Shown piece by piece: positions 6,435 through 12,383 of a DNA stretch of 13,820 nucleotides. Where the stretch lies: contig CAZJFG010000019.1 of the NCBI GenBank assembly GCA_964545385.1, positions 1-13,820 of the forward strand, written 5' to 3'. The stretch's first letter is position 1. Each line of letters begins with the position of its first letter. The stretch is from GCA-002780795 sp964545385. GTDB taxonomy: Bacteria; Patescibacteriota; Microgenomatia; UBA1406; GWC2-37-13. The position numbers were made by a program, and so were the translations under genes. Under the pieces are notes generated by a model that had not been told where the DNA came from, made no database searches, and worked only from the letters and a program-made list of their open reading frames with translations.

Positions 6435-7067
6435 ATGGAAAAATTTATTTTAGACACAAACCTTTTTTTTAATATGGAAGCCGGTTTTGATATGGGTGGG
6501 AAAACCACAGAGGTTATAGAAAATATTATTTCATACTCTGAAAAGTTAAAAAACAAAGCCGAGTTTTTAATGCCACCTGCCATTCTCGATGAGTTTTTAA
6601 GTTTTTTTGAAGATAAAAATATACCAGAGATAAAAAAACTTCTATCATGTATTGTGGTACGCTCTCCCACAAGAGGCGCTCAAGCTTTTTCAAGCACTGT
6701 TTTTTATAAACTTGTTGAGGACATAAGACAAAGGAGCTATAAGGGGTTGAATCTTGGTGAAGAAGAAATAAAAAAGGCCGGAGCCGAGATGATGGGTAAA
6801 GAAATAATTGGAAAAAAAGAATTTGAGATAAAAATAGGCAAAATAATCACGAATTTCCGCGATCGCTACCGACAGGCAACAAGAAATGGTTTTATCGACA
6901 GTGTTGCCGATCTTGACCTTATTGTTTTGGCAAAAGAAACAAACGGATTTTTGGTTTCTTCCGATCAAGGTGTGATTTATTGGGGAAGAATTTTTGGTGT
7001 TAAAGAGGTGCCGCCTCAGTCTTTACGGAGCCGGTTGGATTCTCTTCTTGGTCATCATCCGGAATAA
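6435..7067 (+). CDS. HARP-type PIN-domain protein (protein-only RNase P homologue; RNA ligase partner family)
   Basis: This 210-residue protein matches what I recall of the archaeal/Aquifex family called HARP (homologue of Aquifex RNase P; older name RNA ligase partner, COG1458). It starts with the PIN signature MEKFILDTNLFFN. It continues with EFLMPPAILDEFLSFF, a helical middle (about 88-135) that would be the protruding helical domain, the Arg-rich FRDRYRQATRNG (141-152), and ends with DSVADLDLIVLAKE and VSSDQGVIYWG. Acidic residues D7, D155, D159 and D177 have the same order and 4- and 18-residue spacing that I remember for the catalytic aspartates of the Aquifex enzyme. HARPs remove 5' leaders from tRNA precursors without RNA. 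The gene is divergent from dnaA, 77 bp away, and its last 68 bp overlap the next gene on the opposite strand. The alternative is a nuclease of the PIN superfamily with another RNA target. Confidence 0.85.
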   Translation: MEKFILDTNLFFNMEAGFDMGGKTTEVIENIISYSEKLKNKAEFLMPPAILDEFLSFFEDKNIPEIKKLLSCIVVRSPTRGAQAFSSTVFYKLVEDIRQRSYKGLNLGEEEIKKAGAEMMGKEIIGKKEFEIKIGKIITNFRDRYRQATRNGFIDSVADLDLIVLAKETNGFLVSSDQGVIYWGRIFGVKEVPPQSLRSRLDSLLGHHPE

Positions 7068-7539
7068 GTGTAGATAACCAATCAACCATTTTATCGGTAA
7101 GGCTTCTTTGAGGTTTTTCTTGATAAATTAAATGTTCCGAGAGAATTAACATTAATTTTTTTTTAATCTCTTCATTTGGTAAAACCAAATAGGCATGGTA
7201 AAAATAAGGAGGTTGGCTGACAATCGTTAGGACATCAAAACCAAATCTTTTCTTAAAATAGAAATGAGAAAGTGCTTCCCAACGGAGAGTAATCCCTGCA
7301 GTTTCAATACCAAAACGGGTAATCTTGTTTTCTACCTCGGGTGGCGGAGTGATAGTCAAAACATAAAATAAAAACATTAACGCCCAGATAGGAATAAGTA
7401 AAATCTTATCACCAAAAAAAAAGACGATGAGCGATAAAAGTATGGACACTGCGATATAAAAACGCAAAACCATCTTCCCTCTTTTTTTGTATGGTCGAAG
7501 CGGTGCTTTCCAAGAAAAAATGAGTTGCGGATTTTCCAT
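7000..7539 (-). CDS. Conserved-looking two-helix membrane protein of unknown function
   Basis: The protein is 179 residues from an ATG at 7539. It begins with a short cytoplasmic-looking basic segment (FSWKAPLRPYKKRGK), followed by two membrane helices at about 24-42 and 45-63. A soluble part at 70-145 reads ITRFGIETAGITLRW and HFYFKKRFGFDVLTI, then strands PYFYHAYLVLP and a helix. This layout, a helical hairpin followed by a small beta-rich part, recalls membrane-anchored PH-like domains seen in Patescibacteria, but I cannot assign a family or function. The last 20 residues are acidic and low-complexity (DDDQEENPTG), and their codons lie antisense to the end of the HARP gene. Its upstream gap (7540-7625) is shared with the divergent IPATG protein gene. 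Confidence 0.75.
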   Translation of the reverse strand: MENPQLIFSWKAPLRPYKKRGKMVLRFYIAVSILLSLIVFFFGDKILLIPIWALMFLFYVLTITPPPEVENKITRFGIETAGITLRWEALSHFYFKKRFGFDVLTIVSQPPYFYHAYLVLPNEEIKKKLMLILSEHLIYQEKPQRSLTDKMVDWLSTLIPDDDQEENPTGSVKTEAAPL

Positions 7540-7587
7540 ATATTTATTTTCGCTTTTTTGTAAAACAAAGTCAAGAAGGGTTTTTGT

Positions 7588-7616
7588 TTGAATTTTTTAT
7601 CCTATAATGTTATAAT
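7588..7616 (+). promoter_or_regulatory. Promoter of the IPATG-tailed protein gene
   Basis: TTGAAT (7588-7593), a 17-nt spacer and a perfect TATAAT (7611-7616) lie 9 nt before the ATG at 7626. Transcription would start at about 7623. A second TATAAT at 7603-7608 has no matching -35 at a suitable distance. Confidence 0.6.
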
Positions 7617-7625
7617 ATTCTCACC

Positions 7626-7934
7626 ATGGATAGTTTTAACAAAGTTATTTCTTTTGTTTTGGGACTTGTTGTAGTTATTGTTTTTTTAGCCATTATCAGC
7701 GGCAAAATAAATCTTAAAAAAATAAATATAACAAAATCAGCAAGTATTACCCCGACGGTTACTCCCCGCCCCACTATAAAAAAAGAAGAAGCCGCAACCT
7801 ATAATCAATACAATTCACAGGTTCCAAAAAACACTACGCCAAAATCAATTCCTGCAACAGGTTCACCTACGGTTTTACTCCCGGTACTTTTTTCAACATT
7901 GGCAAGCGGCCTTTACCTAAGAAGGAAAAAATAA
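7626..7934 (+). CDS. Small surface protein with N-terminal membrane helix and sortase-type IPATG tail
   Basis: The 102-residue product has a hydrophobic helix at about 7-25 (signal peptide or anchor), a Thr/Pro-rich and Lys/Gln-rich linker (38-74, including TPTVTPRPT), and a C-terminus with the three parts of a sortase sorting signal: IPATG (75-79), a hydrophobic stretch (81-97) and the basic tail RRKK. The motif differs from canonical LPXTG only by Ile for Leu. It may therefore be cleaved and attached to the cell surface, or simply be held by two membrane helices with an exposed loop. It has no folded domain between the two ends, so it could act as a spacer or coat. No sortase gene is in the window. 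It stands 3 nt from the convergent pilin gene. Confidence 0.72.
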   Translation: MDSFNKVISFVLGLVVVIVFLAIISGKINLKKINITKSASITPTVTPRPTIKKEEAATYNQYNSQVPKNTTPKSIPATGSPTVLLPVLFSTLASGLYLRRKK

Positions 7935-7937
7935 TAT

Positions 7938-8468
7938 TTATCCACCGTCAAATCCTGGAATTTTTAAGATACCGGAGGCAAGTAGATTGACAATAAAGAC
8001 CGAGCTTAAAGAAATAACAAGGCCAATAAGTGCTCCGTTTATTATTCTTTTTCCGTGATTAATTTTTTCCGGTTCAGATTGCGAGGTTAGAAGAATAAAG
8101 CTTCCATATATAAGATAAAGGAAAGCAATACCACCGGATATTGAAAAAATCAAGTTAAGAAGGACCTGGGTTAGGCTTGCTGCCGCACCTTCTTGTTGAA
8201 AACCACCTTCTGTTTTAATACAGGTTCCAAGCAAATACCATCTTCCTGTAATGGTTGTTGGCGGGAGGTTGGTTGTTTCATCAATTTTCAGGGTGTCGTC
8301 GGTTTCATATAAACAGTTTTTACACTCTTCCCAATTTGAAGGTTTGTCTCCATTTAAGCAATAACCGCATTGGTCACAGGTTGCATATCGGTCATCGGCG
8401 AAAACAACAGTATTTGAAACCAACCACAACTCACTAATTACCAACATCAAAACTAATATTTTCTTCAT
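7938..8468 (-). CDS. T4SS pilin-like (VirB2/TrbC-like) protein with Cys-rich ectodomain
   Basis: The 176-residue product has a signal peptide (1-24, ending VVFA). Residues 25-95 are a polar segment with six cysteines: C31, C34, C37, C49, C52 and C83. Two membrane helices follow at about 103-128 and 143-166, joined by the polar loop TSQSEPEKINHGKRI. The two-helix part, with SGGIAFLYLIYGSFILLTSQ and GKRIINGALIGLVISL, is typical of the T4SS pilin family common in Patescibacteria. Such VirB2-like proteins build pili or membrane channels for conjugation-type transfer or DNA uptake. The CxxCxxC and CxxC spacing suggests a zinc-binding knuckle or disulfide-linked cap, which is more than a minimal pilin. 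It shares a 40-bp divergent promoter region with the SpoIID-type wall protein, and PrgI/VirB4 partners lie about 6 kb away. Confidence 0.78.
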   Translation of the reverse strand: MKKILVLMLVISELWLVSNTVVFADDRYATCDQCGYCLNGDKPSNWEECKNCLYETDDTLKIDETTNLPPTTITGRWYLLGTCIKTEGGFQQEGAAASLTQVLLNLIFSISGGIAFLYLIYGSFILLTSQSEPEKINHGKRIINGALIGLVISLSSVFIVNLLASGILKIPGFDGG

Positions 8469-8474
8469 ATTTTT

Positions 8475-8502
8475 AGTATATCAAAAGCAAAGTTGTTACA
8501 AT
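8475..8502. promoter_or_regulatory. Overlapping divergent promoters for the pilin and the SpoIID-type protein
   Basis: Only 40 bp separate the two ATGs (8469-8508). On minus, TATACT (8480-8475) lies 6 nt before the pilin ATG, with TTGTAA (8501-8496) at a 15-nt spacing as a poor -35. On plus, TACAAT (8497-8502) lies 6 nt before the ATG at 8509. The -10 of each promoter falls in the -35 region of the other, so polymerase probably cannot occupy both at once. Both transcripts would start at the ATG. Confidence 0.45.
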
Positions 8503-8508
8503 TAAAAT

Positions 8509-10152
8509 ATGAAGAGATTTGTAACAATATTTTTATTAATAGTATTTTTTTCAAGTTCAATCATAAAAGTAAGAGCTGATCTCAATAATGATATTGATCA
8601 ACTGGGAAAAGATATTGAAGCGCTTCGAACCGAATTAAGCGGGAAACAAGCAAACTATCAAAAGCTGAAAACACAGCTTGAAGGTATAAAAACAAGAGTA
8701 GGTTATTTAGAAACGGAGATTGTAAGAAAACAAAAAGAGGTAATCGAAGGAGAGCAAGCGCTTGATTATCAAAAAAAATTATTAAATGAGAGAGCAAAAA
8801 ATTACTATAAAAATATTAGCAAGAACACGGTCAGCTTAATTAATTTATTGGTTGAGGGAAACCTTTCCAGATCCCTTGATAATTTTTTTTATCAGAAGAC
8901 AGTTGTTGATGAAGATAGAAAAACAATTATTAAGGTTGTTCTTTATATAAAAAATCTTGAAGAAAAGAAAAAAGCTCTTGAAGAGGAAAAAACCAAACTC
9001 GCTTCTTTAAAAATTGAGGTCGATAAACAAGCAGAAATTCTATCAGGGGAAATAACGCAAACACAACAAAAAATTGCAACACTTACAGCAAGACAGCAGA
9101 CATTGATTGCTCAAAAACTGGCAAGTCTTAATATTCCTCGTTCCGCTGGAACATCTCTTCGCGGTTGTGTTGACGATCGGGGCACTGATCCGGGTTTTTC
9201 ACCGCGGTTTGCATTTTTTACCTACGGGGCGCCTCACAGAAATGGATTAAACCAATATGGTGCTTGGGGAAGGGCTAAAGCTGGTCAAAACGAAGAGAAA
9301 ATATTGCAGGAATATTATCCTAATATGTCATTAAAAAAAGATTATGATCAAAATGCGCAAGTTGTGACGACAACGGGTTGGTCTGGTTCAATAGAAGATT
9401 ATGTACAAAGAATATATGAGGTTCCTGATTCTTGGACGGACAATAATTTAGCGGTTTTAAAAGCTCAGGCAGTTGCTGCCAGATCATATGCTTTAAACGT
9501 AATGCAACGCAATGGATCAATTTGTACTACAGAATCTTGTCAAGTTTTTAAAGATCAGGTAAAGGGAGGTAATTGGGAACAGGCGGTAAATGCTACAAGA
9601 GGTTGGGTTTTAATGGATGGAGATAAACCAGGGTTTACTCAATATGCCTCAACCCATGGTGGATATATTCTAAATTTAGGAAAATTTGACGGTAAAGACG
9701 GTTCTCCAAGTAATTTTAGCGAACTTAATGATCGAGCATACGATAAAGATTCACCTTGGTTTTATTGTGATTGGGGATCAAGAAGTCAATACTCCAACAC
9801 TGCCTGGATGAAGCCGTCAGAATTAGTAGACATTGTTAATGTAATTCTTTTAGCGAGAAAAGACTCTTCTGCAAGAGATCATTTATACCAAACAGATAAA
9901 GCTCACCCTTATGGCGGCGAAATCTGGAACGAGGAAAGAGTAAAACAAGAATTAGGGGCGGCGGCATATAATAATATCAGCAGTGTTTCCATCGGAGTGG
10001 ATTTTGGGTCAGGAAAAACAACCTCTGTTAATGTCTCTGGCGATGGGAAATCAGATTCTTTCAGTGGTGATGAATTTAAAAACTGGTTTAATCTGCGGGC
10101 GCCAGCCAATATTCAGATCGTCGGTCCTCTTTTTAACGTCGAACAGAAATAA
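8509..10152 (+). CDS. Secreted coiled-coil protein with circularly permuted SpoIID/LytB domain
   Basis: The 547-residue protein has a signal peptide (1-23, ending KVRA) and a long coiled coil (about 24-205), like that of PcsB/CwlO-type wall-hydrolase regulators. Its second half carries SpoIID motifs. First comes GLNQYGAWGRAKAG with ILQEYYPNMSL (246-275), matching the GVGMSQYGA-ILxxYYPG box. Then come IYEVPDSW (302-309) with AVLKAQAVAARSYAL (315-329), CxxxxCQVF (339-346), AVNATRGWVL (359-368) and YASTHGGYI (379-387). Last come VSIGVDFGSGK and SFSGDEFKNWFNLRAP (517-532). SpoIID is a lytic transglycosylase that cuts peptidoglycan; its catalytic Glu lies in the EVP motif, here E304. In SpoIID the GVGMSQ box comes last, whereas here it comes first. 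It could remodel the wall for the pilin encoded next door. It ends 1 nt from the next, convergent gene. Confidence 0.85.
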   Translation: MKRFVTIFLLIVFFSSSIIKVRADLNNDIDQLGKDIEALRTELSGKQANYQKLKTQLEGIKTRVGYLETEIVRKQKEVIEGEQALDYQKKLLNERAKNYYKNISKNTVSLINLLVEGNLSRSLDNFFYQKTVVDEDRKTIIKVVLYIKNLEEKKKALEEEKTKLASLKIEVDKQAEILSGEITQTQQKIATLTARQQTLIAQKLASLNIPRSAGTSLRGCVDDRGTDPGFSPRFAFFTYGAPHRNGLNQYGAWGRAKAGQNEEKILQEYYPNMSLKKDYDQNAQVVTTTGWSGSIEDYVQRIYEVPDSWTDNNLAVLKAQAVAARSYALNVMQRNGSICTTESCQVFKDQVKGGNWEQAVNATRGWVLMDGDKPGFTQYASTHGGYILNLGKFDGKDGSPSNFSELNDRAYDKDSPWFYCDWGSRSQYSNTAWMKPSELVDIVNVILLARKDSSARDHLYQTDKAHPYGGEIWNEERVKQELGAAAYNNISSVSIGVDFGSGKTTSVNVSGDGKSDSFSGDEFKNWFNLRAPANIQIVGPLFNVEQK

Positions 10153-10153
10153 C

Positions 10154-11560
10154 TTAATGATTATTAATATGATTATTAATGATTTTTTTTACTAATTTGA
10201 GAGCACTTATTTGTTCTTTTTCAAATATTTTTATTGTTTTTCTTCGGATTTCCGAAGGAAGAGAATAAGAAGAATGAATGCCAAAAAAAATTTCTATTAA
10301 TTTATCTTTTTTCTTTTCCGCTTCAGCAAGATAAAGATCTTTAAATTTGTCGATAAGCTCGCCCTTGGCTCCATTTTTATAAGCAAGGTAAAAAGCAAGA
10401 AGTTGTTCGTCTCGCCCCAGTCCGCTTCCCCCATAGGCACTATCTGAGGCAGGGTTAAAAAGAACATAAAATCGTTCCTTATCCAAATTAAACATATCGC
10501 CATTGTAAAAACCAACACGATCCGGTGAAATATTCAGGGCTTTTAAAAAAATATATATTCGGGCGCATTTTTCACACACTCCGCACCAACGTCTTTTTTT
10601 TGCCTCATTACCCTCGGCAAAGCAAGACATCTGGAATCGGCCAAACTCAGGATAGCGGTGATGAAGAATATAGGTGATAAAAATTTCATGGATCGGTTCA
10701 ACCAAACTTCCAATATGTGTATTTATAAAAAACTGCTTAGGAATATCTTGTAAATGTTGCATGGCAAAAACACTTTGTTCAAAAACAGGATTGAGAAGAT
10801 AACCGCTTTTATCGTAAACAGAAAAATTACAACTTTGTTCGTTGCCAAAAAAAAGGTAACGCGACTGATAAGCAAAATAATAAGGAATGAGCATAAAAGC
10901 GTACTGGGAAAGAATAATATCCCAACCCCAGTAGAGACCGGAAGATTGGCGAAGACGGCCGACCGAAACTGGAAAAAAAATGACTTCCTCATCGAGTTTT
11001 TTATAAAAACGCTCGGCAAGTTTTCTTTTATGAGCATTTTCAAACGCGCTTTGTGGTTCCCTCATAAAGACGGGAATTGTTGTAATCCCAAGTTCATCTA
11101 ATAAACCATAGGTTAGAAGGCTGTCTTTTCCAAAAGAAAAAAGAAGAATTGCATTTTTTTTCAGAGCTCTTTTTACTTTTTTTCCGGAATAAGAGTAATT
11201 TAACCCCTTAAACTGAGTTTGGTAGGTTGAGTTGTAAAATTCTTTGATGATTTTTGGGGTCTCTTCACTTGTATTTTCAAAAACAGTCATCGGGATAGAG
11301 TACATTAAAAGTTTAAAAAAAACAGGTTCAATCGGAGGATGGGAAAAGTGATAGACAACAGAGTCTTTTTCCGAAAGAGTCAAATGCCATGTAGCAATAT
11401 ACGTGAGACTGTCGGCAAATACACGGTGTAGAGATCGTGGGAATTTACCCCAGATTAAAGTCGGATAAGTAATCCGGAAAATTTTTCTTTTTATTTTTAT
11501 CTCTACTCCGTTTCTTGTGATATTGCGAAAAATATGAATTGTTCCAGACATTTTTTTCAT
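10154..11560 (-). CDS. PP-loop superfamily protein resembling MurL (muramoyl-peptide glutamate epimerase)
   Basis: The product is 468 residues from the ATG at 11560, or 465 from a second ATG at 11551. It has a PP-loop nucleotide-binding motif LLFSFGKDSLLTYGLL (139-154), then YLFFGNEQSCN (235-245), a His/Glu-rich VEPIHEIFITYIL segment and the cysteine motif WCGVCEKC (325-332). This order (SGGKDS-like loop, GNExSxN, MSC, WCGxCxKC) matches what I remember of MurL, which inverts the glutamate of UDP-MurNAc-L-Ala-L-Glu in an ATP-dependent reaction for peptidoglycan synthesis. Other PP-loop enzymes, such as QueC-like or tRNA-thiolation enzymes, share the first and last motifs, so the substrate is uncertain. 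The loop reads SFGKDS instead of SGGxDS. The C-terminus ends in NNHINNH, encoded by a 12-bp tandem repeat. It is transcribed alone and convergent with the SpoIID-type gene. Confidence 0.6.
   Translation of the reverse strand: MKKMSGTIHIFRNITRNGVEIKIKRKIFRITYPTLIWGKFPRSLHRVFADSLTYIATWHLTLSEKDSVVYHFSHPPIEPVFFKLLMYSIPMTVFENTSEETPKIIKEFYNSTYQTQFKGLNYSYSGKKVKRALKKNAILLFSFGKDSLLTYGLLDELGITTIPVFMREPQSAFENAHKRKLAERFYKKLDEEVIFFPVSVGRLRQSSGLYWGWDIILSQYAFMLIPYYFAYQSRYLFFGNEQSCNFSVYDKSGYLLNPVFEQSVFAMQHLQDIPKQFFINTHIGSLVEPIHEIFITYILHHRYPEFGRFQMSCFAEGNEAKKRRWCGVCEKCARIYIFLKALNISPDRVGFYNGDMFNLDKERFYVLFNPASDSAYGGSGLGRDEQLLAFYLAYKNGAKGELIDKFKDLYLAEAEKKKDKLIEIFFGIHSSYSLPSEIRRKTIKIFEKEQISALKLVKKIINNHINNH
10157..10180. 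repeat. Two tandem copies of a 12-bp unit at the end of the PP-loop gene
   Basis: ATGATTATTAAT occurs twice in direct succession, with the start of a third copy after it. Read on the minus strand it encodes the last residues NNHINNH of the PP-loop protein, and it begins 5 nt after the end of the SpoIID-type gene. It keeps frame because the unit is a multiple of three, so its copy number could vary harmlessly. Confidence 0.85.
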
Positions 11561-11563
11561 TAT

Positions 11564-11590
11564 ATTATATAGTAATTTTTAAAATGTCAA
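11564..11590 (-). promoter_or_regulatory. Promoter of the PP-loop protein gene
   Basis: A perfect TTGACA (11590-11585) and a perfect TATAAT (11569-11564) lie on the minus strand, with a short 15-nt spacer. Transcription would begin at about 11557, inside the first ATG (11560). This favours the second ATG at 11551 as the used start, with a leader of about 6 nt. Confidence 0.5.
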
Positions 11591-11617
11591 TCTCAGGTTT
11601 TCAAAGAAATTATTAAC

Positions 11618-11646
11618 TTGACTAATTAAGAATAAAAGTTTATATT
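11618..11646 (+). promoter_or_regulatory. Promoter of the thioredoxin gene
   Basis: TTGACT (11618-11623, five of six consensus bases), a 17-nt spacer and TATATT (11641-11646, five of six) point to a start at about 11653. This leaves a leader of about 20 nt, one of only two clear leaders in the window. It contains the 14-bp palindrome TTATTTTAAAATAA (11658-11671) directly before the ATG and no Shine-Dalgarno sequence. Confidence 0.65.
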
Positions 11647-11672
11647 TTTAGAGTTATTTATTTTAAAATAAT

Positions 11673-11993
11673 ATGACGGTTTTAAATGTAACAAAAGATG
11701 ACTTTCAAAAAGAGGTAGTTGAACAAAAGGGAGTAGTTTTCGTCGATTTTTTTGCCGAATGGTGTGGTCCGTGTAAAATGACCGGGCCGATTATTGATGA
11801 GTTGGCTGAGGAAAAAAAAGAAGTGAAATTTATCAAGGTTGATGTTGATAAAAATCCAGAATTGGCCTCAACTTATCAGGTGTTTTCTATCCCAACATTT
11901 ATTATCTTCAAAGACGGAAAAGTGGTTTCTCAATTTGTCGGTGCCCATTCCAAAGAAGGATTTGAACAGGAAATAAATAAGCAGATTAAATAA
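11673..11993 (+). CDS. trxA: Thioredoxin
   Basis: A complete, normal-length thioredoxin of 106 residues. It has the active site WCGPC (30-34), the buried Asp at position 25 (VDFFAEWC), the cis-proline loop SIPTFIIF (P74), and the usual GxxSKEGFEQEI end. It would reduce protein disulfides in the cytoplasm. The nearby class II ribonucleotide reductase has a Cys-rich tail that is regenerated by thioredoxin, so this may be its electron donor, although it is on the opposite strand and separately transcribed. Its stop codon TAA touches the stop codon of the convergent gene with no base between. No thioredoxin reductase is in the window. Confidence 0.95.
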   Translation: MTVLNVTKDDFQKEVVEQKGVVFVDFFAEWCGPCKMTGPIIDELAEEKKEVKFIKVDVDKNPELASTYQVFSIPTFIIFKDGKVVSQFVGAHSKEGFEQEINKQIK

Positions 11994-12383
11994 TTACTTT
12001 TTGAAAACCCGCACGGTATGACCTTTGACCACCTTCAATGAAAGGTGGGCTTGTTTTAGAATGTAAAGAGCTAAAGTAGCAAGCCAGCGCAGAGACGAGG
12101 TAATAGGTGCATGAAGTCCTGAAACTACCTTGTCGTCTGCAAGAGGGATTTTTACATTTTGATAGCCGGTTGTTTGGCTGAGAGAATTGGCTTGAACACC
12201 CAACTTTTTCAGATCTGGCGGGAGACGGATTGTTTCCGCCCATTTTTTAACATAAGGTTGCACTTCAGGGCTTGGCTCCTGTTCTACTGTTTCTTGATAT
12301 TCGATTTCCTTTTGAGGAGCAGGTTCTACCTCTTTGGGCAAAGAAACAGGTTTTTTTAAAGGAGTAAAATTTTTTGTCGTCAT
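11994..12383 (-). CDS. Unknown small protein coupled to the cobalamin adenosyltransferase gene
   Basis: I do not recognise this 129-residue protein. Residues 1-45 are Pro/Glu/Lys-rich and probably disordered. A more conserved-looking part follows: KKWAETIRLPPDLKKLGVQ (46-64), then YQNVKIPLADDKVVSGLH (74-91), and a hydrophobic, probably amphipathic helix SLRWLATLALYILKQAHL (97-114), with a basic end. It has no signal peptide, Cys or His motif. Its ATG overlaps the adenosyltransferase stop codon (ATGA at 12383-12380), so it is translated with that gene and belongs to the reductase-adenosyltransferase operon. A structural or regulatory role in that pathway is possible, but nothing in the sequence proves it. 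Confidence 0.7.
   Translation of the reverse strand: MTTKNFTPLKKPVSLPKEVEPAPQKEIEYQETVEQEPSPEVQPYVKKWAETIRLPPDLKKLGVQANSLSQTTGYQNVKIPLADDKVVSGLHAPITSSLRWLATLALYILKQAHLSLKVVKGHTVRVFKK

Noticed and set aside
7069..7077. TGTAGATAA and, at 7937-7945, TTATCCACC as further DnaA boxes
   Set aside because: Each is an isolated 8/9 match, lying in or at the edge of coding DNA with no cluster around it; not enough to claim an origin.
7565..7589. AAACAAA...TTTGTTT inverted repeat as a terminator
   Set aside because: The stem is all A/T but one pair, with a long loop, and lies within the divergent promoter gap where no gene ends.
10754..11101. Plus-strand open frame of 115 codons
   Set aside because: It lies antisense to the motif-bearing PP-loop gene and its translation is Lys/Ile/Phe-rich with no domain.
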